From: Zonotrichia leucophrys gambelii
Taxonomy: Eukaryota > Chordata > Aves > Passeriformes > Passerellidae
Length of the DNA: 64,000 nt
Assembly (NCBI RefSeq): GCF_028769735.1
Contig: NC_088194.1
Coordinates: 1,682,319-1,746,318, forward strand
Direction of reading: 5' to 3'
The stretch's first letter is position 1. Each line of letters starts with the position of its first letter. Both the position numbers and the translations under genes were made by a program. Of the stretch, positions 37,062-49,878 are shown in pieces. The notes beneath the pieces are model-generated. The model did no database searches, was not told the DNA's origin, and saw only the letters and a program-made list of their open reading frames with translations.

Positions 37062-39736
37062 GTGCACTGGCTGTCACTCGCTGCAGGGGGTGGCTGTCCC
37101 TTGGGTGGTGGCAGTTTGGCCAAAGGGGAAGGAAGCGAGGTCAGGTCTTGTCCTCATGCATAGGTGGCACCTGGTGGCATCAGGGTTGCCACAAGCTGGG
37201 GACAGGCTTTGGGCAGGGTGGGGACAGGAAGGGGCCAGGCTGGGTGGGACGTGGCGGGACATGGGGTTCCCAGGAGTGAGGAGCTCAGGGGGGTTTGGGG
37301 ATGTGGGGATGGGTATCCAGGGAAATGCGGAATCCCAGGGATGGGGTCCCTGGGAATGGGGAACTGAGGAGGGGGAGTCACTGGGAATGGGGCTCCCCAG
37401 GGCTGAGGGGACTCAGGGATGGGAGTACCAGAGGAACCTGGGCTCCAGGGATTTAGGGTCATGGGATGGGGATGCTGTGGGAATGGGGGATCCTGCGGGA
37501 ATGGGGGTCCTGTGAAAATCAAGGTCCTGTGGGAAGGGAATTTTAGGGATGGAATGAACAGAAGAGGGTTCCTTGGGAATGAGGGGTCCTGGGCCATGGA
37601 GATCCTGGGGAATGTGAGTACTGGGATATGGGTTCCAGTGTGCGGGAGACATAAAAAATGGGGTACCCATGATTTGATTTCCAGGGGAATGGAGGTGCCA
37701 GGGATGGGCAGTGGCTTGATGGGCCCTCAGGTCCCGGATCCTTCCCTGGATGCCTCAGATTTTTGGGTGACCCAGGGCCCAGCACAGCCTCCACAAGGTG
37801 CCGGCAGCCTGGGCATCACCCCAGACAGATCCTAAGGGGCTCTGGGTCTGTGGAGCTGCTGCAGAGGTGAGAATTCTGGGGAGGAAAAGGGCCTGTGTGT
37901 GGTTTGCTCAGCCCTGCAAGAAGCACAAACTCCAAAGGGAGCCCAAGCAGTGGCTCTGCGAGGGCCTTTGTTGGTTTCAGTGCTGGGCTGGCTGGAAACC
38001 CCCCGCTGTAGGTGCAGCTGTGAGGGAACCAGCCCGGAAATGTAGCAATTGTTCATTTGTTCCTCTTTGTAAGGGACAGAGAGAACCACAAAACTACTGC
38101 TCAACAAGCTGACCTGGACCCTCCTTCTTGAACAAAACCTGCAGCGTTCTGGAACCTCATGGAAAGAATGTTTGGGTTTGGGATGTGTATGCCAGACAAG
38201 AGGGAAAAGTGTGGAAATACCAAGCAGAGGCTCTGCCCACAGCTGTGCTGGGGCTGTGGGGAGTGACCCTGTGTGGATTCTAGGTGTCCCCAAAGCTGCT
38301 GCATCCCGGCCCTACTCACCTGAGTGAAAGCCTGAGGGTTTGCAGGAATTATGGTGTAAAGACACCAGAGGTGCTGCTGTGGACCCGAGACCTGCCTGGG
38401 GTCAGGCCCTGCCTTCCTCCCATTCGGGATCATGGAGAGCGGTCATGGGTGTTTTGCAGGGCATGTGCCCGGCCCCGGGACACTGCTACGCTGCCAGTGG
38501 GCACTGGGATCCAACCTGCTGCCTTGGTGGCTTCTGCCCGCTGGCGGTCGTGGTGCCGGGAGCGATTGGTGCCCGTGAGTTTGCAAAAAGAGCGATTTCC
38601 CCTCCTCCGTCCTGTCCGAGGCCGCCATGGCCCCTGAGGGGATGGAGCTGGACCGGGGCGCCCCCTGCTGGCCGGGAATGCTCCCTGCACGATCCCCTGC
38701 TGGCCGCGGTTACAACTGCCACAAAAACCAACAGCGCTGAGCGGCAGGGAAAGTTCTGGGTTTGTGCTGTTTGTTCTGTTCTGGTTTATAAATTTCCCTG
38801 TGAACAGCTGTTATTCATTCTCCACCATTTTGACCTGGTATCCCCATAATCTTGGAAATTAAAAGAAGTTTAGAGATGGGTCTTCTTTCCATTCCTGGAA
38901 CATTCTCACTTTCCTTGGCAGATATTCCTCATTTAAATGAGTTGCCACCTCCTGTGTTCCAGCGTGGATGTTACAGACACCCCAAGAGAAGAGAGATTCA
39001 GCGACTTGGCCACCTCATGCTCTTTCTTTTAAGCCAATTGGGCACCCAGGGCCCTCTCCCCAGGTGGCACTTCTGGTCACCTGGTCACTCAGGACCTGAC
39101 TTTGGCAGAGCCTCACACTGTCCCCAGTGTGCCATGGCTGACAGACTGATGGACATCTGTGGCCCTGTCTCAGCAAAAGCAAGGCCTCACCCACCCTTGC
39201 AACACAGCTGTTCCAAAATGTTTCCAGACATAAAACTTTTCCTGTCTCTGACACCTGGTCCTGTGCCATGGCCTGATCGTGACTGCCCTGGGAAAGGAAG
39301 AGGCTCTGGAACCCCCACAGGTCCTTTGTGAGATCCTTGTGTGGGGAACAGGGGGGGTTTGGGTTTGGGACAGGGGACAAGAGAATCCAAAGCATCCTAA
39401 AGGCCACTTTCGCCATCAGAGCAAAGAAAGTTCCAGGGCCCTGCTAGGTTCTACTGGTGGAGGAAACGTGCTTAGGGGAAATATCTGGGGTTTGTTCCTT
39501 ATTGGTGGCTTTCTCTGGAAATCGTTCCTTGTGTGACAATTTCGACTCTGAACCTTGTTGCTGTCGCTGTTGGTTTTATTCTCTCTCGTTGCTGTTTCAG
39601 GAAATTGTTCTTCTCTCAGCCCTTTTGGATTTTTGTGTCTCGATGGGGAGGGAGAGGCACAGTTTTTAGTGGCAGCACATACACGAGTGGGTGCCCATGC
39701 GTGGGGACCCCCAGTGTCCCCCAGTTCCCCCCAGTG
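37062..39736. other. 5' flank of FCRL locus 3 and 3' flank of locus 4
   Basis: No gene. 37850-38170 is another copy of the 30410-30690 module. 38330-38740 is a CpG-rich block repeated in inverse orientation at 57940-58260; it holds a CTCF-like site. 39480-39660 resembles 24880-25020. Confidence 0.55.
38658..38671 (-). promoter_or_regulatory. CTCF-like core motif (minus orientation)
   Basis: GCGCCCCCTGCTGG, the reverse complement of CCAGCAGGGGGCGC, an exact fit to the CTCF core consensus, in a CpG-rich module between loci 3 and 4. Confidence 0.6.
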
Positions 39737-42700
39737 TCACAGCACATTCCCGTAGATGTCACCAGGTTCCCACGGCCGCCCCTGGGGTCCCCGCAGCTCC
39801 GTGTAGGTCACCTGGGGATCCTGGAGGGTGGTGGCACGGGGGGACGCTGCGAGAGACACGGGCTGTGGGATCTGGGTGGGGTGACACTCGTTGGTGACGT
39901 GTCCCTCTGTGTGTGTCCCCCCGTACTCACCCCTGCCCTCTGGGTGACCACGACGTGGGTGTACAGCACCTCCCCCTCCTCTGGGGGGGCCGGGGGATCC
40001 GGGGGGGGCCCTGAGGGAATAAAGGGGATGTGTGGAAGGGGATCGGAGGTCTTGGGGGTTGGGGTAAAAGGGGAGAGTGTGGTTTGAGCCCCCCACTCAC
40101 CTTTCCTGGTTCTTCCTGGTGGCTGCAGAGGAAAGAGGGGAGGGGTGACTGTGGGGTCGCATGGCCCTGAACCCTCTCAGGATTCCTGAACTCCCATGGG
40201 ACCCCAAAACATCCCTGAAGCCCCCCAGAAGTCATGAACCTCCCTAGTGCCCCCGCCAAAATCAGCCTCAAAAACCCAAAGCCTGCCAAGGACAGAGACC
40301 CCTAAGCACCCCTAGGGCTCCTTAAAGAACCCCCAACATCCCTGCAGCACCCTCCAGCTCCTCCCCAAACTCTACAGCACCCCCAGACAAGGTCACAGTT
40401 CTGGGGCTGTGGATGTTATCCTATCTCTCCGAAACTCTGGGGGCCTCTACAGCTCCCTGGGACCCCCGTCCCCCCATGCCACCCACCCACGGTGCCACCA
40501 GTGCCAGGCCACAATGATACCCATGAACAGGAGCAGGAAGAAAAGGGCCCCACCGACCCCTGCAGCCACTGCAAGAAACAGAGGGGGACATATCAGGGTC
40601 ACCCATCACCCCAGGAGGTCCTGCACTCCCTGGTGACCCTGAGTGACCCCACCTGAGTCCCACTGTGTTCCTTTGTTCTATAGAGTCACCTCGAGGGACA
40701 GCTCAGGGCTGGGTGCCCGGAACACGCGGTGCCTGTCCTGTCCCAGCTGGTTGGTGGCCACACACTTGTAGGGGCCCAAATGTCCCACATTGATGTCCCT
40801 GAGCTCCAGGAGAGGACCCTGGGCCACCTCCTGCCCATTGTGCAGCCAGGTGAAGGTGACAGGGGCTGAGCCCACCTGCACTGAGCAGCGCAAGGTCACA
40901 TTGTCACCTGCACGCACCTGATGTGACAGGGGACCGGGGGTGATGGTGGCATTGGCGATGGGCACTGCAGGGCACAGATGGAGCTGAGGACACAGTGCAG
41001 GACTGGCAGCTGGTGTGGGGAGATAGGGACGGGGGGATTGTTGTGATTGGGGATGTTGGGGATGCAGTCACACCATGGAGGTGTGAGGGGACAAGGGGTG
41101 TGATGGAAGGGCCTCAGAAAGTTGTCTGGGGGACATGGAGGTGCCCAATCAGGGGACCCGAGAGGGCCGTGGGATCTCGCCGTGCCCATCCCTGCACTCA
41201 CTGCACACTCTGGCGCACAGTCGGGTGCTGCTCTTCCACACCCCTCCCCACCCCCCCGCCCCCTCACTCCGGAATGCATCTCAAAGCCATAATTGCCCAA
41301 ATGGGAGACCCCCATGATGGTCAACAGCAGCTGCAGGACCCCTGTGTGCCCCTCCCCTCCCCCACTACCACCTGCCCGTCCCAGTAGAACACGTGCAGGA
41401 GGGGGGCTCAGGGCCACAGGGGGCTGGGGGTGCTGAGGCAGCTGAGAGTCAGGGGGGACCCAACGGTGGGCTTGGGGGAACCCTCCAGCAATGGTACCGA
41501 GAAGAGCTCTGAGAAGGAGAGGAGAGGTGAGGACTGTGGCTCTGAGTCCACTAGGAAGGGGCTTTGGGGTGTCAGGAGATTGGAATTCCAGCCGTGGGGC
41601 TGCTCACCAAGCACTGTCACTGTCACTGCTGCTGACCGTGACATAAAGGACCTCACCAAGCCCCCACAGCTGTATCTGCTGCTGTGGCAGGTTCAGCTGC
41701 AGGAGCAACAGGAACAGCTCAGTCCCATTGAGGGGCCCCCTCAGATCCTTGTTGTTCAGGTAAAATCACACCCTGGTGTCTGTGTTGTTCTACCAGCCCC
41801 AGCAGCACAGTGTCACCTTGTCCTCCTCCACCAGCACCCATGTTGGCACCTGTACAACCAGATGATCTGTGGGACAGGAGGGTCACATCTCACTGAGGGG
41901 TTGAGACAGGTCCAAGGTGGGTGTCCATGGCACCAGGGACGTCTGGGTGCCCTGGGATGCACAAAGGTATCCAGGTGTTCTGGGGACAGGCTCTCGTCCT
42001 GAGGGCAAGGGGGTGTGAGGCCACCACGGAGTGGAGCCCACCCAGACCGCTCAGGGGCCACCCTGATAATCAAATATCCCCCCTCACCATTTGAGACTGT
42101 CATGGGGGGGCTGCGCCCTGTGCTGGCTCTGTCCCGCTCGTGGGTGCCACTCTCGGTGACAGTGAAGCGGTCTCGTCCCTCCTGCTCCCATTGCTGCCCG
42201 TCCTTGTACCAGATGGTGGCACCGGCTGTCCCCGAGCCCTGGCAGGTCAGTGTCACCCGGTCCCACAGCACCGCCGGGCTCCAGGAGGGCTCCACCAGCA
42301 GCTGGGTGGTCTGGGCACCTGTAGGTGACAGGGGACACCAGCCTGCCAGGGCCAATGTGGGGTTGGGGACAGCGGGGTGGGGACATGGCATCCCCTGAGG
42401 ACTCACCAGCGGGGCTGAGGGTCTGGGCTGGAAGGGAGAAGGGACAGGGCTCAGTGGGGGTGTCACCATGGGGACAGTAGTTCTTGTTGGAAAGTGTGTC
42501 TGGGTGGTCCCAAAAGATTTGGTGTGGCCGTGGGACATGTCTGTGTCACAGCCAGCAGTGCACCACATCCCTGTGGCACAGACACCTTGAGAACAGGACC
42601 TTGTCCCCTTCTGTCCCTGCATCCCAGTTCCCTTTTCCCTATGCCCAGAGCTACCTGAGCCCAAAGGTGCCAGACCTCACATCCCTGTCCCCACATCCCC

Positions 42701-42923
42701 ATCCTCAAATCTGTGCCCCCTGTTCCTGTCCCCAAAGCACTCTACATCCCCAGTCACACCCAGGTCCACTGTGGGTAACATGGACTGGCTCTGCTGGCAT
42801 TGGGGAACTCAGGGGACCCCACAGCCCCCCTGTGCCCCCTCCCCTCCCCATTCCCCTGTGCCTGGGGCACTCACCCCACAGGAGCAGTGCCACCTTCCCA
42901 GCCATCCCGGTGTCCCCAGCCAT
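39737..42923 (-). pseudogene. FCRL pseudogene with ITIM-type tail (locus 4)
   Basis: On minus: leader 42923-42875; mini-exon 42427-42407; Ig1 42318-42088 (second cysteine lost: THERDR where others have YKCDR); Ig2-type exon 41866-41608 with two stops (GW-stop, V-stop-FY); extra Ig exon 41508-41202 with a TGA where locus 6 has CGA; Ig4 40964-40653, open until a TAG just before its end (40680-40678); membrane exon 40568-40491; tail exons 40122-40101, 40010-39931 and 39846-39737. The last exon encodes VTYTEL, a canonical ITIM, then DIYGNVL. The exon before it can be read VLYTHVVVT, but only in a frame that does not match its neighbours (eight Cs in a tract where seven would fit). Ectodomain broken, tail still recognisable. 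Confidence 0.82.
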
Positions 42924-45900
42924 GTGCACTGGCTGTCACTTGCTGCTGTGGCCACTGCTCTCCTGGCTGGCAGCTCTTCGGATGAAGGGGAAGGAAGCGA
43001 GGTCACATCTGTCCCCACATTTAAAAGGCCCTTGTTAAGGGCATGGTGGCCACAAGCTGGGCACAGGCTGGGGACATTATGGGATGGTCTGGGGACATGG
43101 TGGGGGATGCTGTTGCCAGGAGTGGGGGTTCAGAGTATGTGGGGAACCAAGGATGGGTGTCCAGGAGAATGGGGGTCCAGGGGAATTGGGGTCCCCATAT
43201 CTGGGTGGATTAAAGGAGGGGGTGCTGTGGGAACATGGTCCCCAAGGATTTTGAGTCATGGAATGTGGGTGTCAGGGTTGGGGGTGCAGGGGGACAAAGG
43301 GGACCCTCAGGAATAAGGGTTGTGGGGGAGGCAGCAGCCCACGGGATGGGATCAAGGCAAGGGTGGTGCAGGGCAATGGTGGTCCTGGGATGGGGGTCCC
43401 CAGGTAGGAGAGACCAAGGCAATGGGGGTCCCATGGTTTGGTTCCCCGGGGAATGGGGGTGCCAGGGTTGGGAAGTGGCTGGGTGGGCACAGAAGTCACA
43501 GTTCATTCATGGGATGCCACAGATTTTGGGGTTAATCAGACCCCAGCAAAGCCCTATCCCTGCAGCAATCCAGGGCTGTCCTGGGAGTCTCTGTGACCCT
43601 GCCCCACACACCTCTGGGTCTGGTCCCCCCATTTCCTGGCTCGACCATCCCAGGCAACACTTGATTCTCAATTGGTTCAGACCAAAGCCATAGAATAAAA
43701 CAAAAAATCTTTCCCACACCATTATTTTCCCAATAAAGAACAAACTCAATGAAAATACAACTGGCAAGGTATAAAGTGCTCTAGTTTATAGAATCCATTG
43801 CTTTCCGAAAAAGTCACTCACAAAAACCCCACAAATAAATCACAATGAAATGAGACCTTTTGGTTCCCTTTAGGTGCCCATTGAAGCATCCCACATCAAC
43901 ATTTGTTTGTGGATTACAGAGAGTGTAGAATTTCCCTGAGTGTCCAACAGCTCCATGGGATTGTTCCCTGTCTGCTGGGCAGCAACCCATCCCCGAAGGA
44001 AGCCTTTTATTGGGCCATATTTAGGAATTCTCTCCATTCCCACTCTGAAACTGGATTGACTTCCCATGGAGGAAGGGGAGAAGCTCTGTCCATCCTTGGG
44101 ACAGTGCACAGGAATCTGTGGAAATGCCCCTGTGTGCCTCAGGGTCTGATTCCCTGGTAAATCCACTCCAGCCTGCCCTGAATTCCCCTGCCTGGGCACT
44201 CCCTGCTCCTGCTGTGACACTCCTGTTCCCCAGCCCCTCGTGTGCAGCCCCTGCTCAATATTGCCACACTTTTCCCTCTCTTCTTGTGTGCACATCTAGA
44301 ACACAAACATTCTTTCCATGAGTTTCCGAAGGGCTTCATGTTTTGCTCAAGAAAGAGGGTGCAGGTCAGGTTGTTGAGCAGATTGTTTTCATCTTTGCAG
44401 TAGTTCTGGGGCTCTCTCAGTCTCTTACTGAGAGGGACAAAATGATCAATTGCTGCATTTCCAGACTGGTTCCCTCACAGTCACCCCTGCCAGGGTGGGT
44501 TTCCAGCCAGCCTGCTCTGAAAACCATCAAAGGCCCTCGCAGAGCCACTGCTTGGGCTCCCTTTGGGGTTTGTGCTTCTTGCAGAGCTGAGCAAACCACA
44601 GGCAGGCCTTTTTCCACCACAGAATTCTCACTTCTGCAGCAGCTCTAAAGCTGCCAGAATCAAAGCCAAGGGGGCAGGGGGGACTCTCAGGTGCTGGCTG
44701 GCACCTGGGGCTGGCCAGAGCAGGGCTGGGCAATGGCCATCCCTGTGCAGTGGGGCTGGGCCATGGCTGGGCCCCACCCTTGGATGGCCACTGGCTTCAA
44801 GGAGCAGGAATTTGGGAGCTCCTTCCTGCCCGGGGCTCCATTCCCCAGCTGCTCTTGCTGGCTCAGATCCAGCAGGGGACGAGCAAGAATGGAGATGTCT
44901 GGACCCCTCTGGAGCTTCCATGCCCCAGGACAGGACCCCCTTGTGCCCCTTTCTCCCCTGGGACAGGATTCCCCCAGGACAGGAGCCCCGTGGATGTGCC
45001 CCCTCAGGAGAGAACCACCCCCCTTGTGAGAAAGTTTTCAAACGGCCTCTTCCTTCTGCAGGAGAGAGAAAGTGAAATTGTTGGGGGGGGAAGTGGGACA
45101 CCCCCATCCCTCACAGCCTCCCCAGCCCTCTCTGCAGACCCCTCACCCCTGCTTCCCCCACCCTGGGCTTCCCCCACCCTCTTCCCTGCTCAAGGCCTCC
45201 ACAAGTTCATCAAGGCATGAAATTGAGAGTTGTGAAATTGAGAGGTAAAATTATGGAAATGGAAATAAAGAGGGAAAAACCTCTGGGGCCTATGGGGACA
45301 CAGACCCAGACCATTTTGGAATCAACCTGGAGTGACTCTCCCAAACCACAAGCACCCTGAGGGGACTTTGCTGGACCCTGGGTCACCCCAAAATCTGAGC
45401 CACCCAGGGAAGAAGCTGCGACCCATTGGCTCACTCAGCCACTGCCCATCCCTGGCACCCCCATTCCCCTTGAAATCAATTCATGGGATCGCCATTCATT
45501 ATGTCCCGCCTTGCCTGGGCCCCCCATCCCAGTACTGACATTCCCCAGGATCTCCATGGCCCAGGACCTCCTATTCCCAAGGAACCCTCTCCTGTTCATT
45601 CCATCTCCTGAAATCTCCCTTCCCCCAAGACCTTGATTCTCCCAGGACCCCCATTCCCACAGGGACTCCCATTCTTCCAGCATCCCCATCCCCTCACCCC
45701 AAATCCCTGGAGCCCACGTTCCCCTGGGGCTCCCATCCCTGAGTCCTCCCAGCTCTGGGCACCCCCATTCCCATAGCCCACCCATCCCTAGTGACTCCCC
45801 CTGCTCAGGACTCCCACTTCCAGGGACCCCATTCCTGGGACCCCCATTCCCCTGGACACCCATCCCTGGGTCCCCCGACCCACCAAGTCCCCCACTCGTG

Positions 45901-46121
45901 TCAACCCCATGTCCTGCCGTGTCCCATCCTGCCTGGCCCCATCCTGCCCACAGCCTGTCCCTACGGCTACATCCCCATTGATCCTGTGCTTGTGGCCACC
46001 CTGCCCCCACCAAGAGCCACCTACGCATGAGGACAAGACCTGACCGGCTTCCTTCCCCTTCATCCAAAGAGCCACCACCGAGGGGACAGCCACTCCCAGC
46101 AGTGAGTGACAGCCAGTGCAC
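42924..46121. other. Spacer between head-to-head FCRL loci 4 and 5
   Basis: No gene. 42930-43550 is locus 4 flank. 43660-44100 appears single-copy in the window and marks where cluster orientation flips. 44290-45500 carries the flank modules in inverse orientation (44390-44650 is the 30410-30690 block reversed). 45440-46100 is the locus 5 5' flank. Confidence 0.6.
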
Positions 46122-49100
46122 ATGGCTTGGGACACCGGGATGGCTGGGAAGGTGGTGCTGCTGCTGTGGGGTGAGTGCCCCAGGCACGGGCCTGACACCC
46201 TAAGGATGGGGAGGGGAGGGGGCACAGGGGGGCTGTGGGGTCCTCTGAGGTCCCCAATGCCAACAGAGCCAGAGCATGAGGTGACTGGAGCCATGGGGTG
46301 GCTGTGGGGAGAGGGAAAGGGGGACAGCACTGTGGGGACAATAATAGGGGGACAGTGATTTGGAGAGGCAACATGGGGCAGGTGGGGGTGACCTGTGCCA
46401 GCATGGGGTGGTCGTGGTGCCCCCAGTTCAGAGGCGTCCACAGAGTCCCCATGTCCTGCCTGAGCAAGGACTAGCCAAGGTGTCCCTGTCCCCAAGGGGT
46501 CCATGTCACACAAGGACACTTTGGGCACAGCCCCCACACCCCTTATCCCTGTGCCTCTGTTCCCACGGTGCCACCCCCACTGAGCCCACTCCCTTCTCCC
46601 TTCCAGCCCAGACCCTCGGCCTTGCTGGTGAGTCCTCGGGGGATGCCATGTCCCCACCCCGCTGTCCCCAGCCCCACACTGGCCCTGGCAGGCTGGTGTC
46701 CCCTGTCACCCACAGGTGCCCAGACCACCCAGCTCCTGGTGGAGCCCCCCTGGAGGCCGGCGGTGCTGTGGGACCGGGTGACACTGACCTGCCAGGGCTT
46801 GGGGACCGCCAGTGGCACCATCTGGTTCAGGGACGGGTGGCTCTGGTGGCAGAAGATATACAACCACTTCAGTGTCACTGAGAGTGGCGCCTACACATGT
46901 GACAGATCCGGCACTGGGCTCAGCCCCCTCGTGAGAGTCTCAGATGGTGAGGGGGGTTTGGGTGTCCCCAGCCTGGATCCCACAGGGACCCTGAGGGCTC
47001 TGGGTGGGCTCTGCTCCATGGGTTACCTCCTGTGTGACCAGAGCCCGTCCCCTGGTCTGGGGGCATCCCAGAGCATCCCTGGGCAAGGAGACGTCTCTCT
47101 CTCACAGTGGGAGGCTCTTGGTGCCTCCCGGTGCCATCATTACCCTCCTGACACCCCTGGTGTGACAGGACCCCTCTGTCTCCCAGACCTGGTGGTGCTG
47201 CAGGTGCCAGCTCGGGCGCTGCTGGAGGGGGACACGGTGACACTGCGCTGCCGGAGCTGGCAGAACAAACCGCTCACGGATGTGTCCTTCTACCACGATC
47301 GGAAGAAACTGGAGGGGCTCCACAATGTGACCGAGCTGTCCCTGTCCCCCCTGCAGCTGCGTCACAGCGGCAACTACAGCTGCAGGGGCCAGGTGGCGTC
47401 ACAGTGGAAGGAGTCGAAGCCAGTGACAGTGACAGTGCGCAGTGAGTGCAGAGATGGGGACAGGGAAGCCCGACATCCTCCAAGGGTTTCCCCACCACTG
47501 CCTGAATCCTTCATCCCTCCCTTCACTCCTCCCTGGGTCACCCCAAATTTCCCAAGTCCCTCTTGGTTTCCCCCATGACTGCCCAGTTTCCCTGCAGATC
47601 CCTCATCCCTCTCTTTGTCCTCCCCAGCCCTCCCTGGATTCCCCACCTCTTCCAAGGTCCCTGCTCCACCCTCTGCTCTCCCTTCCCTCCCTGATTTCTC
47701 CTGCCCATCTCTAAACCCCAAATCATTCCCTGAGGCTCCTCAGTCTCTTGTCTGATTCCCCCTCCCTGCCTGGGTCTCTCCCCTTTTCCACAGGATCTCG
47801 CCATTGTGCCCAGGTCCCAGCATGCCTCCCAGGGTCCCCTGCTGCTACAGAGACCCTCTACACTCCCTTCCAATCCCCCTCTTTCCCCTTCCATGTCTCC
47901 CACCCTTCCTGGGTCCCCAATCCCTTCTGTGAACCCCTTCAGGTGTCCCACTCTCGGGGGTGTCCCTGTCAGCACAGCCCCCCAGGGGACAGGTGGCACT
48001 CGGGGACAGCCTGGTGCTGAACTGCGTGGTGGCTACTGGAACAGGTGCCCTGTCCTTCTCCTGGCACCGAGAGGGCTCAGAGGCACTGCTGGGCACTGGC
48101 CCCTGCCTGGAACTGAGCTACGTTGGGGACAATGACAGTGGCCAATACTGGTGCCGGGTCAGTGACGGGGAGAGCGTGGCCGAAAGTGATCGCCTGAATG
48201 TCACTGTCCTGGGTGAGTGAGACCCTTAAGCTGGGGGTGACCTCACCCACAGCACCCCCTTCTCAGCTCGCCAGGTGCCAGCCCTGTCTCTGTCCCCACA
48301 GTGCCTGTGGCCAATGCCACCATCACCCTCAGTCCCCTGTCACACCAGGTGCGCGCAGGTGACAACGTGAGCCTGCTCTGTTCAGTGCTGGTGGGCTCAG
48401 CCCCTGTCACCTTCACCTGGCTGCACAATGGGCAGGAGGTGGCCCAGGGTCCCCTTCTGGAGCTCAGGGACATCGATGTGGGACATTCAGGCACCTTCCA
48501 GTGCGTGGCCACCAACCAGCTGGGACAGGACGGGCACCACGTGTTCTGGGCACTCAGCCCTGAGCTGGCTCTGGAAGTGACACCTGGCTCACCCTGGGTC
48601 ACAGGTGGGGTCACTCAGGGTCACCAGGGAGTTCAGGACCCCTGGGGTGATGGGTGATCCTGATGTGTCCCCTCCGTTTCTTGCAGTGGCCGCAGGGGTC
48701 AGTGGGGCCCTTTTGTTCCTGCTCCTGCTCATGGCTGTCATTGTGGCCTGGCAACAGTGGCACCATGTGGGTGGGTGACAATGGGGGATGTGGGTCATGT
48801 AGAGGGGTGGGAAGGCCCCCAGAGAAGGGGGCCCATAGGGCGGCACCCACAGCTCCTGGCTTGGGAGGGGCTGAGCCCCCAGTGACCATGGCTCAGGGCC
48901 CTGGGGAGCTGTTGGAGGGTCCTGCAGGGATGTTGGGAATTCTATCAGGGGTCCCCCTTTCTGCCAGGCTTGTGGTTCTGGGGATGCAGGGTGTTGGTGC
49001 AAGTGAGGTAGTTCAGGGGTACTGGGGGGGCATCAGGGATACTGGGGGGGCCTGGGAAGAATTGTGTATCTGGTGGTGGTTCAGCATTGCCAAGGGTGGA

Positions 49101-49375
49101 TGGGGACCCCTGGGTCTCAAAAGTCACACCACCAGTTTTCCTTTGCAGATGCCAGGAAGCACCAGGAAAGGTGAGTGCAGCCTCCAGCCATGATACACCT
49201 TTTATCCAAACTCCCAGCACCTCCCATCCACTTCCCCACACCCTCTCATTCCCACAGGGCCCCCCCAGACCACCTGGCATCCCCGGTGGAGGATCCTCAG
49301 GCGACGTACATGGAGCTGCACAGGCAACCGTGGGAACCCAGGGACATCTATGAGAATCTACACCAAAATTTGTGA
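46122..49375 (+). CDS. Fc receptor-like protein, four Ig domains, two-tyrosine tail (locus 5)
   Basis: The best preserved receptor of the cluster. Exons: 46122-46170 (leader MAWDTGMAGKVVLLLWG), 46607-46627 (21-bp mini-exon), 46716-46946 (Ig1, TLTCQG...YTCDR), 47187-47441 (Ig2, TLRCRSW...YSCRG), 47943-48212 (Ig3, VLNCVV...YWCRV), 48302-48604 (Ig4, SLLCSV...FQCVA), 48687-48770 (membrane helix GALLFLLLLMAVIVAW), 49149-49170, 49258-49375. All phases agree: 1353 bp, 450 aa. The tail ends with ATYMEL and DIYENL, two YxxL motifs ten residues apart, close to an ITAM (compare YMTL...YLTL in human FcgammaRIIA, spacing 12). The tail exon present before this in locus 4 is missing, apparently fused away. 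Probably an activating-type or adaptor-binding leukocyte receptor; the ligand is unknown. A provirus starts about 30 bp after the stop, so the native 3' UTR is replaced. Confidence 0.87.
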
Positions 49376-49401
49376 TGCTCTGGGAAGTGGGAGGCACTGA
49401 G

Positions 49402-49878
49402 TGATCTTTTGCGGAGAAAAGATGAGGTACCTCACAACTTTGTGAAAGTTGTGAAGCCGGTATGTTTATTGCAGAGCTGGACGCATGCAGAGATTGCTCT
49501 CCTCAAAAAAGGCATGCATACCTTCGAGAACTTCAGGTCTCTTTTTATCTCTCTCTCAAATACATATGCATACAGTTCCGCAATAGGTTCATACATATTC
49601 ATTATTATGGGTTTTGCATGACATTTACCACTAGTTCCTTTTTATCTGAAAGAATTCCGAGGTCAGGCTGACTTGCCCTTACAGCAGTCCCTGTCTCTCT
49701 CTATCATCTTCTCTCTCCCCCCCTTTATCTCTGTCCTTCACTGAAGTAACTTAACTGAGCTTAGGCCTTGCAGTCTGGCTGAATAACTATGGTTTCTAAC
49801 CACAGACTTTACTCAAAAATGTACATTTCACCTGAATTAAAATGGATTTCTATCTTGGAAAATTTTCGTTTTTTCTCA
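49402..49878 (-). repeat. 3' LTR of the provirus
   Basis: About 477 bp. Minus-strand AATAAA (complement of 49467-49472, in tatgtttattgcag), a TATA-like gataaaaag about 90 bp upstream, and a hairpin cacaactttgtgaaagttgtg between the polyA signal and the end. The inner edge is TGAG next to the polypurine tract. Confidence 0.82.

Noticed and set aside
39931..40010. VLYTHV as a second working ITIM in locus 4
   Set aside because: That reading needs a different frame from both neighbouring exons; kept only as a note.
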